Origin: Kangiellaceae bacterium
GTDB taxonomy: Bacteria; Pseudomonadota; Gammaproteobacteria; Enterobacterales; Kangiellaceae
Length of the DNA stretch: 14,428 nt
Assembly: GCA_030148365.1 (NCBI GenBank)
Contig: JASBTO010000125.1
Location: 1-14,428, forward strand
Direction of reading: 5' to 3'
Part shown: positions 1 through 7,603 of the stretch, one piece after another
Numbering within the stretch: position 1 is the stretch's first letter
How the letters are laid out: every line of letters begins with the position of its first letter
The notes under the pieces: generated by a model
The model's database searches: none
Told to the model about the DNA's origin: nothing
Seen by the model: the letters and a program-made list of their open reading frames with translations, nothing else
Program-made: the position numbers and the translations under genes

Positions 1-1208
1 ATCTGGCGCTGGCCAACCGGGGCATCCATCCCCTGCAACAGGCAGGGGTCATGGACGAAGTCGAAAAACTGCTCATCCCGATGCGCGGCCGCATGCTTCA
101 TGACAAGGCCGGCGACCTGCAATTCCAGCCTTACGGACAGCGCCCCGAAGAAGTCATTTATTCGGTATCCCGGGCCGGGTTAGTCAGCCTGTTGCGCGAT
201 GCCGCGGAGGCTACGGGCAAGGTGCGATTTCACTTTCGCCATCCCCTCGCCAGTATTGATTTCGACCGGCAGACCATCACCGTCGAGAATCTGCTGACCG
301 GTATTTCCAGCACCCATGAGTATAAAATCCTGCTGGGCTGCGACGGCGCCAATTCCCGGGTCAGACGGGCTCTCGAGCAAGTCGTGGACGGCGATTTCAG
401 CGCCGAGCTGTTAAGCCATTCCTACAAGGAGCTGAACATCCCCGCCGGTGACCAGAACAGCTTCCGGATCGAAAAGGAAGCCTTGCATATCTGGCCCCGG
501 GGCGGCTACATGCTGATTGCCCTGCCCAATCTCGATGGCAGTTTCACCGTCACCCTGTTTCTGCCCAACAGCAGCGAGCCGGGTTTTTCCGAACTGGATT
601 CCGAGCAGGCAGTGACGGAGTTTTTCGAGGAGCAATTTCCCGATGCCACCGCCTTGATGCCGGATTTGGCGAAAACATTTTTTGCCAATCCCACCGGCGT
701 CCTCGGGACCGTCCGGTGTCAGCCCTGGTATCACAACAAGACGCTGATCCTGGGCGATGCCGCCCATGCCATCGTGCCCTTTCATGGTCAGGGCATGAAC
801 TGCGGTTTCGAGGACTGCGCCGAGCTCGATGCCTGTCTGGACGAGTTTGGCGAGGACTGGAGCAAGCTCATGGTGGCCGTCGCCGCCCGCCGCACGGAAA
901 ACGCCGATGCGATCGCCGACAGGGCGCTGGAAAACTCTATCGAAATCCGCGACTCGGTGAACGACCCGAAATGGCAACTCAAGAAACAACTGGCCTTCGA
1001 GCTCGAGCGCCGGCACCCCGACCGCTTCATCCCGCGCTACTCCATGGTCATGTTTCATCGCATGCCCTATGCCGTTGCGCAGCGACGCGGCGAATTACAA
1101 GCCCAAATACTCACTGAACTGACCCGGGACCACGCTGATCTTGCCGATATCGATTTTGACAAGGCACAGGCGCTGATCCGGGAAATGCCAACTCTGGAGA
1201 TTCCATGA
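1..1208 (+). CDS. kmo: Kynurenine 3-monooxygenase (FAD-dependent), 5' end missing
   Basis: FAD- and NADPH-dependent hydroxylase that converts L-kynurenine to 3-hydroxykynurenine in the tryptophan-to-quinolinate (kynurenine) pathway. The reading frame is open from the window edge and reads LALANRGIHPLQQAG before the first ATG at 51. That stretch matches the conserved NLAL..RG segment of KMO, so the gene starts upstream and the N-terminal Rossmann GxGxxG is outside the window. Seen here: the MRGRMLHD segment near base 80, the DG motif (LGCDGANSRVR, near base 335), and the GD flavin-ribose motif (LILGDAAHAIVPFHGQG, near bases 747-800) followed by MNCGFED. The C-terminal part has RYSMVMFHRMPY and QRRGELQ as in KMOs. 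Family membership is established knowledge; KMO rather than another class A flavin hydroxylase is preferred because of the MRGRM, FHGQGMN and C-terminal segments. The stop (TGA 1206-1208) overlaps the next ATG at 1205, implying translational coupling. Confidence 0.93.
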   Translation, partial: LALANRGIHPLQQAGVMDEVEKLLIPMRGRMLHDKAGDLQFQPYGQRPEEVIYSVSRAGLVSLLRDAAEATGKVRFHFRHPLASIDFDRQTITVENLLTGISSTHEYKILLGCDGANSRVRRALEQVVDGDFSAELLSHSYKELNIPAGDQNSFRIEKEALHIWPRGGYMLIALPNLDGSFTVTLFLPNSSEPGFSELDSEQAVTEFFEEQFPDATALMPDLAKTFFANPTGVLGTVRCQPWYHNKTLILGDAAHAIVPFHGQGMNCGFEDCAELDACLDEFGEDWSKLMVAVAARRTENADAIADRALENSIEIRDSVNDPKWQLKKQLAFELERRHPDRFIPRYSMVMFHRMPYAVAQRRGELQAQILTELTRDHADLADIDFDKAQALIREMPTLEIP

Positions 1209-2323
1209 AGCCCGGAAACCTGTTTATTGCGTTTTTGATCACCGCGCTCCTGTTCCCCGTTTCCAGTCCGGCGGAGCCCTCCGCGAGCCGTGAAGAGATT
1301 CAGACCTGGATGACGTACCTGAGCGACGATGCGCGCCAGGGCCGGGCGTCGGGAACGCCGGAGATGATCGAGACCGGCAACTGGCTCGCGCAGCAGTTCG
1401 CCAATCTGGGCCTTGAGCCGCTGCCGGGGCAAGAGGATTTCTTTCAGCACTTTTCGATGGAAGACCCCGACTCCGCCGAGCAAACGCCGGGCCGGAATAT
1501 ACTCGGCATACTCCCCGGTACGGCCACCGGTGAAGACCGCCACTATCTGATTATCTCGGCCCACTATGATCACATCGGCACCCGCTCTGCAGCGGACGCC
1601 AATGCGAACAACTCAACAGACCGGATTTTCAATGGCGCCAACGATAATGCCAGCGGTGTTGCTGCCATGTTGGGAATTGCCGGCTACCTGGAGCGTGCTA
1701 TCGCCAACGACGAGTTGGCGCGGCCGACATTTTCCATTCTGTTTGCGGCCTGGGACGGCGAGGAAAAAGGCCTGCGCGGTTCCGGATTCTTCGTATCAGC
1801 GCCGCCCATCCCGCTGAGCAGCATTGACGCCATGATCAATCTGGAAATGGTCGGCGTGACCGACGGCCAGTATCAGAACTCCCTGTGGCTGACGGGCAGT
1901 GAATACTCGGATCTGAAGGCGCGACTACAGCCGGCTCTGGAAGCCGACGGCTGGACGGTCGAAGCGGATCCCTTCCCGGACTACTCATTGTTTTTCCGCT
2001 CCGACAATGCGCCTTTCGCCCTCGGTCCGGACGCGGATCGGAGCGCCCTGGCAAGCGCCCTGAAAGAACAGCGGCCGGTCCGGTTCACCGGTATTCCGGC
2101 CCACTCCATCTCGACCTGGCGAGGTCAGGATCATTATCACAAGGTCAAAGATGAACTGGGGCTGATTGATTTTGAAAATCTGGAAAATCTGGTGATCGCC
2201 CTCGCCGGGGCCATCGCCGATCTTGAGAGCGGGGCAATACAGTGGCAGTCCCACCCGGTCTTCAAGTTCCGGCGGCCAACCGGTGAACCGCACGAGGCCG
2301 CGGCTGCGGCTAGCAGGGAATAA
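1205..2323 (+). CDS. Exported M28-family zinc aminopeptidase
   Basis: Predicted secreted or periplasmic di-zinc exopeptidase of family M28, 372 residues. Residues 1-23 form a signal peptide with a hydrophobic core and a likely cut after SSPA. Likely metal and catalytic residues are H120 and D122 (SAHYDH), D147 (NGANDNASG), E186 and E187 (WDGEEKG), E214 (INLEMVG) and H312 (DHYHKVKD). E214 sits where Asp is usual, a conservative change. An extra stretch of about 23 residues (273-295) separates SDNAPFA from GIPAHSIST, two segments that are normally nearly adjacent. The Ala-rich C-terminal tail looks disordered. The start is fixed by the ATGA overlap with the monooxygenase gene. The gene runs tail-to-tail into the HIT gene with a 14-base overlap. 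The family is secure; the substrate is unknown, and glutaminyl-cyclase-like activity, also known in this fold, cannot be excluded. Confidence 0.88.
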   Translation: MKPGNLFIAFLITALLFPVSSPAEPSASREEIQTWMTYLSDDARQGRASGTPEMIETGNWLAQQFANLGLEPLPGQEDFFQHFSMEDPDSAEQTPGRNILGILPGTATGEDRHYLIISAHYDHIGTRSAADANANNSTDRIFNGANDNASGVAAMLGIAGYLERAIANDELARPTFSILFAAWDGEEKGLRGSGFFVSAPPIPLSSIDAMINLEMVGVTDGQYQNSLWLTGSEYSDLKARLQPALEADGWTVEADPFPDYSLFFRSDNAPFALGPDADRSALASALKEQRPVRFTGIPAHSISTWRGQDHYHKVKDELGLIDFENLENLVIALAGAIADLESGAIQWQSHPVFKFRRPTGEPHEAAAAASRE

Positions 2324-2744
2324 GCCCCAGTTCCTTTTGCAGGGCCGGCAGCATGCGCTTGCACAAACTGTCGAGTTCACCCTCGCTGTAAGGCCGGGCC
2401 GGCAGTTTGCCCCACACCGGACCCGGCCAGGCCGGGTCATGTTCAAAACGGACGATATGATGAACGTGTAGCTGGGCGACAATATTGCCCAGATTCGCCA
2501 CGTTCATCTTGTCGGCCCTGAAGAAATCCGCCATCCAGGCGGCGAGGGCCGATGACTCTTCCTGCAGTTGCCATTGATCCACTTCCGCCAGCTGGTAGAT
2601 CTCGGTCATGGACTCCCGCCTCGGTACCAGGATGGCCCAGGGGTAGTTCGCGTCCCGCATCCACAGCAACCGGCACAGCGGCAGATCCCCCAATGCCAGG
2701 GTATCTGCCGCGAGACGGGGATCGAGACTCAACCCGGTGTTCAT
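2310..2744 (-). CDS. HIT-domain protein (Ap4A hydrolase-like)
   Basis: A 144-residue histidine-triad family protein, the superfamily of nucleotidyl hydrolases and transferases that act on dinucleoside polyphosphates or AMP conjugates. It is probably cytosolic, with no signal peptide. The triad region is QLHVHHI (residues 91-97). The first His of the usual H-x-H-x-H pattern is Gln, while the middle His (H93, the nucleophile in characterised members) and the third (H95) are kept. Upstream NIVA and downstream PAWPGPVWGK are typical of the COG0537-like proteins of gammaproteobacteria. I chose the ATG at 2744 because it forms an ATGA overlap with the stop of the preceding gene; the frame is open further upstream, but that region is the neighbour's coding sequence in another frame. 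The TAG stop at 2310-2312 lies inside the convergent peptidase gene. Substrate unknown. Confidence 0.85.
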   Translation of the reverse strand: MNTGLSLDPRLAADTLALGDLPLCRLLWMRDANYPWAILVPRRESMTEIYQLAEVDQWQLQEESSALAAWMADFFRADKMNVANLGNIVAQLHVHHIVRFEHDPAWPGPVWGKLPARPYSEGELDSLCKRMLPALQKELGLIPC

Positions 2745-3181
2745 TGGCCGAGCTGTACCACGTCCCCTTTGAGGGCCACGCCGGCCATGATGGCGCCGGC
2801 GCCACACTGGTATTCGGAATCCGACACAAACTCGTTGTTCTTGTAGTTGGAGCGGATGTTGACGACCGCGTTCCCGCCGAGGGATTCTGCCCGCTCTTTC
2901 AGGGACTTGAGCGCCGACAACATTGCCCACTGGCAGGCTTCCTTGTCGCTCTTGCCGAAGGCATTGGTCTTGCGATTGGACTGAAACTCGCCCAGCGATT
3001 TCTGCACGGCTGAATGGGGCTGACCGGCGAAGTAGAATTGCATGTCACCGAGCAGGGTCCCGGCGTCGTCCCGGTTCAGGACCTCCTGGACCGACAATTC
3101 CAGACGCGTGTCCCGTGCCTGAACGCCGGTGGAAATCAGTATCAGGAGCATGACGGCCATGCCGGAGATGATAGGCTTCAT
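2741..3181 (-). CDS. Small secreted protein, YbjQ/RcsF-like type, often mislabelled 'excinuclease ATPase subunit'
   Basis: A 146-residue protein with a signal peptide (residues 1-22, hydrophobic core MAVMLLILIS, likely cut VQA before RDT). The mature part contains NRKTNAFGKSDKEAC, then GGNAVVNIRSNY and a final GAGAIMAGVALKGDVVQL. I recognise this pattern from proteobacterial proteins commonly annotated as excinuclease ATPase subunit, which cannot be right: it has no Walker motifs and is exported. The GANAVVNI-type strand resembles YbjQ/RcsF-like domains; this is inference. Two cysteines (C83, C126) could form a periplasmic disulfide. The ATG at 3181 is preferred over an in-frame ATG at 3259 because an AAGGA ribosome site precedes it by 9 bases and because it starts the signal peptide exactly. 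It lies 46 bases after mrcB and overlaps the HIT start (ATGA), so the three are probably cotranscribed. Function unknown. Confidence 0.8.
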   Translation of the reverse strand: MKPIISGMAVMLLILISTGVQARDTRLELSVQEVLNRDDAGTLLGDMQFYFAGQPHSAVQKSLGEFQSNRKTNAFGKSDKEACQWAMLSALKSLKERAESLGGNAVVNIRSNYKNNEFVSDSEYQCGAGAIMAGVALKGDVVQLGQ

Positions 3182-3227
3182 TTGGTTTAATCCTTGTAAA
3201 TCAATAGTAAGCAGCCAGTTTATGTAA

Positions 3228-5534
3228 TCAGCGGCAATCGGCCAAGTCTTTTGGAGCATGGCCGTTAATAAAGGGCATCAGCAGCGCGTCATGACAGCGC
3301 GGCCCTGACAGCTTGCCGGAACCGGGGTCCACCCAGACTATCTCGACCCCCGTTGGCTGGGCCAGACGCAGGGGGCGGGTGTCCAGCTGACTGAAAATAT
3401 CGCCGAAGACTTTCATGGCGCCGCTCGCGCCCGTGACACCCGCGGCCTTGTTGTCATCGCGGCCCACCCAGACAACACCCAGATGCTCACCGGAAAAACC
3501 GGCAAACCAGGAATCCCGTAAATCGTCCGTGGTGCCGGTCTTGCCGGCCAATGCCAGGCCGCCGAGACGCCGATTGAGAGCCTTGCCCGTACCGGACGCG
3601 ACCACTTCCTGCAGATTGTTGGCCAGCAGGTAGACCGCGCCTTCATCCGCCACCGCCCGGGCCGTTACCGGATAACGGTTCAGCGCTGCACCTGTGGCGC
3701 TGGTCACACCGGTAATGGCACTGGGCCTGACCTTGTAGCCGCCCGTCGCCAAAACCTGGTACAACGACAGGATCTCGAGCGGGCTCATCTCCACCGCACC
3801 GAGGGCGAGTGACGGGTAGGCGTTCAGCGTCCGGCTGAACCCCAGTTCACGAATTTGCCCCGCTACCCGATCGATCCCGACCGCCAGCCCGAGGCGGGCC
3901 ATCGGCCGATTATAGGAATGGGTCAGTGCCGCGTGCAGCGGCACGATGCCGTGATTTTTGTGGTCGTAGTTTTGCGGTTCCCAGACGTTGCCATTGGCGG
4001 TTTTCAGGGCCAGAGGGTCGTCTTTCAGAGGCGTCAGCAACGAGAACCGCTCCGGCTCCTGCAAGGCGGCCAGAGCCACAAAAGGCTTGATCAGGGAACC
4101 GACCTGACGACGCGCATCCAGGGCGCGGTTGAATCCGGCAAATCCCGGTTGCCGATCTGCCACCAGCGCCAACACCCGGCCATCGAGGCTGGAGGTGACA
4201 ATGGCTGCCGCCTGCAGGCTCTTCTTGTTGGCGCGACCCGATGCTTCGAGCTGCGCAAGTCGGGAAGCCACGGCCTTTTCCGTGTGCTGTTGCACTTGTG
4301 GATCCAGGCTGGTGAAAATTTGCAGACCATCACCCTGGAGCTGATCCGGGGAGTAATCCCGGGTCAGTTCCCGTTTGACCAGATCCATGAACGCCGGTAC
4401 CCGGGACAGCTTCAGACTCGGCTGCGGCACCACCCCGAGCGAGCTGCTCTGCTCGTATTTTCTGTCCTGCTCATCCAGGTGCCCTTCGTTGGCCATCAAC
4501 TGCAGAACCAGATCCCGCCGCGCTTTGGCGCGTGCCGGATTTCGGCGTGGGTGAAAGCGGGAGGGTCCGTTGACCATGGCAACCAGCAAGGCCGACTGGG
4601 CCGGGGTGAGACGCTCCAGGGACTTGTCGAAATAATAATGGGCCGCCAGCCCGAAACCGTGGATCGCCCGCGGCCCGTCCTGGCCCAGAAACACTTCATT
4701 GAGGTAAGCCTCCAGGATCTCTTGCTTGTCATAGCGGAGCTCCAGCAGCACCGCCATGATCAATTCCTGGAACTTGCGTGACAGGGTGCGCTCGCTGGTC
4801 AGGAAGTAATTCTTGACCAGCTGTTGGGTCAGGGTCGAGCCGCCTTCCCGCTTGCCGGCGGTGATGTCCCGCCACAAGGCCCGGGCAATGCCCCGGGGCG
4901 ATACGCCGTGGTGCTTGAAGAAGTTGCGATCTTCTGTCGCGAGCAATGCCTGCACCAGTTCCGGCGGCGCCTGCTCGAGGCGCACCAGCAGCCGATCTTC
5001 CCGGTGGCCAGGGAAAATCTGGCCGATCACCAAGGGGTCCAGACGCATCCGCTGCAACGGCTCGCCGGTCACGTGATCCTGCAATCCGCGGATCAGGTCC
5101 TGCTCGATCCGGAAGGAAATTTCCCGTGCCGGTTGCGCGCCATCGACAAAGACAAAGGGACGGGTATGGATAAAATAATAGTCGCCATAACGCTCATAGT
5201 CACCGGGCCGGGTGGCCTTGACGCTGTTGCGATAGCCCAGCAGTTTCAGCTCCGACTCCAGGCTGGCGACCGACAACTGCTTGCCGCTGATCAGATCCAG
5301 GGCACGGGCATGAACGCGGGCCGGCACCACCCAGCGCTGGCCTTCAAATTTTTTCTGGATAATCGCATCGCAGTAGATGACAAAGCCTCCCAGCAACACA
5401 AAACCCAGCAGGATCAGACGACCCAGCCAACCCCGCCAGCTTCGACCGGGTTTATTTTTCCTTTTCACGGCGGCCCGGTTACTGGCGGACGCTTTTCTGC
5501 TTTTGGTTTTTTTTCCTGCTGCTTTCTTTGTCAT
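3228..5534 (-). CDS. mrcB: Penicillin-binding protein 1b, bifunctional peptidoglycan synthase
   Basis: Class A PBP (768 residues) that polymerises lipid II into glycan strands and cross-links the stem peptides in the periplasm. Order: a very basic cytoplasmic tail (1-35), one membrane anchor (about 38-57), a UB2H-like segment (about 70-155), a GT51 glycosyltransferase (about 165-345) and a transpeptidase (about 400-690). The GT51 domain has catalytic E201 in ATEDRNFF and the motif GGSTLTQQLVKNYFL. The transpeptidase shows SxxK (S480-L-I-K483), SxN (S540-Y-N542) and KTGT (665-668), so both activities look intact. PBP1b rather than PBP1a is favoured by the UB2H-like region and the size. In enterobacteria UB2H binds the outer-membrane activator LpoB; no such partner is in the window. 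Two cysteines near the C-terminus (C747, C767) could pair. The ATG at 5534 has only a weak GAAGA-type site. It heads the run to the small secreted protein and the HIT gene. Confidence 0.96.
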   Translation of the reverse strand: MTKKAAGKKTKSRKASASNRAAVKRKNKPGRSWRGWLGRLILLGFVLLGGFVIYCDAIIQKKFEGQRWVVPARVHARALDLISGKQLSVASLESELKLLGYRNSVKATRPGDYERYGDYYFIHTRPFVFVDGAQPAREISFRIEQDLIRGLQDHVTGEPLQRMRLDPLVIGQIFPGHREDRLLVRLEQAPPELVQALLATEDRNFFKHHGVSPRGIARALWRDITAGKREGGSTLTQQLVKNYFLTSERTLSRKFQELIMAVLLELRYDKQEILEAYLNEVFLGQDGPRAIHGFGLAAHYYFDKSLERLTPAQSALLVAMVNGPSRFHPRRNPARAKARRDLVLQLMANEGHLDEQDRKYEQSSSLGVVPQPSLKLSRVPAFMDLVKRELTRDYSPDQLQGDGLQIFTSLDPQVQQHTEKAVASRLAQLEASGRANKKSLQAAAIVTSSLDGRVLALVADRQPGFAGFNRALDARRQVGSLIKPFVALAALQEPERFSLLTPLKDDPLALKTANGNVWEPQNYDHKNHGIVPLHAALTHSYNRPMARLGLAVGIDRVAGQIRELGFSRTLNAYPSLALGAVEMSPLEILSLYQVLATGGYKVRPSAITGVTSATGAALNRYPVTARAVADEGAVYLLANNLQEVVASGTGKALNRRLGGLALAGKTGTTDDLRDSWFAGFSGEHLGVVWVGRDDNKAAGVTGASGAMKVFGDIFSQLDTRPLRLAQPTGVEIVWVDPGSGKLSGPRCHDALLMPFINGHAPKDLADCR

Positions 5535-5641
5535 TGAAGTCTTCGGTATGCTGTAAGTGATAATAAGAAAGGACCGGCGGATCCGCGCAAGCTTGCAGTC
5601 GACCGACCCGTGCGCCGGCGAAACCAGATTCAGGAGTTGTC
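5535..5641. promoter_or_regulatory. Divergent promoter region between mrcB and thpR
   Basis: This 107-base gap separates two divergently transcribed genes and must hold at least one promoter. An AT-rich box at 5559-5566 reads GATAAT on the plus strand (5559-5564) and TATTAT on the minus strand (5565-5560), so it could serve as a -10 in either direction. The matching -35 candidates are imperfect and spaced at 19 bases: TTGCGC on the minus strand (5590-5585) and TTGAAG on the plus strand (5534-5539). The thpR ribosome site AGGAG lies at 5632-5636. The location is well supported; the exact boxes are guesses. Confidence 0.35.
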
Positions 5642-6244
5642 ATGCCCAAAAATCCAGCTACCGGTTCTTCTCGTCGCCCCTCCGGCCGCAGACTGTTTTT
5701 TGCCCTGGATTTCGACGCCGAATTCAAATCCGCCGTGCACATCCTGGCCCGCTCCCTGCCGGTGATTGCCGGCCGCCTCATGCCACCGGAAAACTATCAT
5801 ATGACGCTTCGTTTTCTCGGCCAGGTCGCGGAGCACGGAATTGATGAGATCGTCGAAGCGGTGCAAGTCCCGGAAATCCAGCCCTTCAGTCTGCATTTTG
5901 GCCACATCGGCATTTTCGGCAAGCACAAGGTCCTGTTTCTGGAACCTGATTCCGTACCCGAGGCCCTGCTGCAACTGGTCACCAGCCTGAACCGGGATCT
6001 GCGCCGCCTGCATCACATCGTCAAACCTGCCCGCAAGACCTTCCGGCCCCATATCACCCTGTACCGGGATTGCGAGTTTGTTGACGCCATGGACAGCCGG
6101 GTGGATCTGGAGGTCAGGGTACGCGGTTTTTATCTGATGGAATCCCGGCCCATCAAAAGCGGCGTTTACTATACGCCAGTGGCCGACTGGCCACTGGCAA
6201 AACCGTCATTGAAGGCCCAAATCCTCGGTCAGTACCCGACCTGA
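5642..6244 (+). CDS. thpR: RNA 2',3'-cyclic phosphodiesterase (LigT/ThpR, 2H family)
   Basis: A 200-residue 2H-phosphoesterase that opens 2',3'-cyclic phosphate RNA ends to 2'-phosphate; members were also described as 2'-5' RNA ligases. Both signature HxTx motifs are present at the usual spacing: H53-M-T-L in NYHMTLRFLG and H137-I-T-L in FRPHITLYRD. The family core begins at RRLFFALDFD (from residue 16), so this copy has an extra N-terminal tail of about 15 polar, Ser- and Arg-rich residues. The ATG at 5642 is nevertheless the best start: it has a clear AGGAG five bases upstream and no alternative ATG lies between it and the core. The gene stands alone on the plus strand. Its TGA (6242-6244) is one base from the stop of the convergent pepB. 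The family call is firm; the physiological RNA substrate is not known from sequence. Confidence 0.92.
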   Translation: MPKNPATGSSRRPSGRRLFFALDFDAEFKSAVHILARSLPVIAGRLMPPENYHMTLRFLGQVAEHGIDEIVEAVQVPEIQPFSLHFGHIGIFGKHKVLFLEPDSVPEALLQLVTSLNRDLRRLHHIVKPARKTFRPHITLYRDCEFVDAMDSRVDLEVRVRGFYLMESRPIKSGVYYTPVADWPLAKPSLKAQILGQYPT

Positions 6245-6245
6245 C

Positions 6246-7538
6246 TCAGAGTTCCCGGATGGCCCGGGCAATGGTCCGGAAGCCGTGGCCAGTACCGCCG
6301 GCGGACCACACGGGTCCGGCGCTGTCCCGGAATGCGGAGGCCAGATCCACGTGCAGCCAGCCCTTGCCCTGATTGGGCACAAACCGCGACAGGAAACCCG
6401 CGGCATTGCTGGCGCCACCCGCGCCCCCGCCCTTGACCGGACGGCTGTTGGCCGTATCGGCGTAGTTGGAGGGGCACTTGTTGGCATGGAAAGGCCGCAG
6501 GGGCAGCGGCCAGTGGTTCTCCTGCTCCTGCTCCGCAAACTTCAGAAACTTGTCTTGCAAGTCTGCATCCAGGGAGAAGACGGCGTTGTAGTCTTCGCCG
6601 ACCGCGGTCACTGCCGCCCCGGTCAGGGTCGCCGCATCGATAATCAGGGGCGCGCCCGACTCGCCGGCCAGCAGCAGGCCGTCCGCCAGCACCAACCGGC
6701 CTTCGGTGTCGGTGTTCTGGATTTCCACGCTGGTGCCGTTCTTGTAGGTGAGGATATCGCCCAACTTGTAGGCATGACCGGAGATCAGGTTTTCGGCACA
6801 GCACAGGAACAGTTGCACCCGCTTGTCGAGGCCTTCGCTGATGGCCAGCGCCAAGGCGCCGGCGACGGTGGCGGCGCCGCCCATGTCCGCTTTCATGCTC
6901 ACCATGCCCGCGCTCGGCTTGATGGAATAACCGCCGCTGTCGAAAGTAATCCCCTTGCCGACCAGGGCCGCCGCCGGCGCCTTGTCACCCCAGCCGTCCG
7001 GGGTGAAATCCAGCTTCAGCAGTGCCGGTGGCCGCACCGAGCCCCGCCCGACGCCATGGATCCCGACCAGTCCGGCCTTGTCCAAATCATCACCCTTGAT
7101 GATTTCATAACTGACATGGTCCTTGGCAAAGGACTCGATAAACCGGGCGGCTTCCTCGGCCAGCACTACCGGTGACAACTCTTCCGGCGTCTGATTGACC
7201 AGGCCCCGCAGCCAGTGGCTGACCCGCAACCGGTGACCAAGCTGCCATTGTTCGTTTTCCGGCAAGTCGGCAAATTTCACGTGGCAGACACCTTTCGGAT
7301 CGTAGGCACCCTGGGCCACCGCCCACTGGTTCTCCAGTGACCAGCCGTCCCCGACCAGTTCCATGTGTTCGATCCCCGAGGCCGCAAGCCGTCGTCCGGC
7401 GGTCTGCAGGCGCAACAAATCATCTTCGCCGGTCAGGTGGACCCGGGCGCCTTCTTCGTTGTAACTGAGCAACGCCTTGTCGCCCCAATGGCCCGCGGCC
7501 TGCTCATTGCTGATGCTGAGTTGAAATCTTTTGTCCAT
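6246..7538 (-). CDS. pepB: Peptidase B, M17 leucyl-aminopeptidase family
   Basis: Cytosolic di-metal aminopeptidase that removes N-terminal residues from short peptides, 430 residues, close to the 427 of enterobacterial PepB. The metal and active-site residues are all present with the same spacing as in PepA: K195 and D200 (VGKGITFDSGG), K207 (SIKPS), D218 (MKADMGG), D277, E279 and R281 (NTDTEGRLVLADG). The signature usually reads NTDAEGR; here the Ala between the metal-binding Asp and Glu is Thr278. Long matches to PepB (LFLCCAENLISG, IIDAATLTGAA, GWLHVDLAS), the short N-terminal domain and the length favour PepB over PepA, which is about 500 residues. The ATG at 7538 is preceded by AAGGCGAG. 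It lies 65 bases downstream of ribA on the same strand and may share its transcript. Confidence 0.93.
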   Translation of the reverse strand: MDKRFQLSISNEQAAGHWGDKALLSYNEEGARVHLTGEDDLLRLQTAGRRLAASGIEHMELVGDGWSLENQWAVAQGAYDPKGVCHVKFADLPENEQWQLGHRLRVSHWLRGLVNQTPEELSPVVLAEEAARFIESFAKDHVSYEIIKGDDLDKAGLVGIHGVGRGSVRPPALLKLDFTPDGWGDKAPAAALVGKGITFDSGGYSIKPSAGMVSMKADMGGAATVAGALALAISEGLDKRVQLFLCCAENLISGHAYKLGDILTYKNGTSVEIQNTDTEGRLVLADGLLLAGESGAPLIIDAATLTGAAVTAVGEDYNAVFSLDADLQDKFLKFAEQEQENHWPLPLRPFHANKCPSNYADTANSRPVKGGGAGGASNAAGFLSRFVPNQGKGWLHVDLASAFRDSAGPVWSAGGTGHGFRTIARAIREL

Positions 7539-7603
7539 AATCTCGCCTTACGTTTTTGTCAGTATTCCGGAATAGAAAGAAATGGCGCGAACGCCTGATG
7601 GTG

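Noticed and set aside
2745..2930. Longer N-terminus for the HIT protein
   Set aside because: The extension is Arg-rich translation of the neighbouring exported-protein gene in another frame; the ATGA junction at 2741-2744 gives a family-sized protein.
3855..4781. A 308-codon plus-strand frame (and another at 4824-5537) opposite mrcB
   Set aside because: Both are complementary to conserved PBP1b catalytic blocks; their sequence is explained by the mrcB codons.
6285..7175. A 296-codon plus-strand frame opposite pepB
   Set aside because: It mirrors the conserved M17 domain and has no motif or ribosome site of its own.
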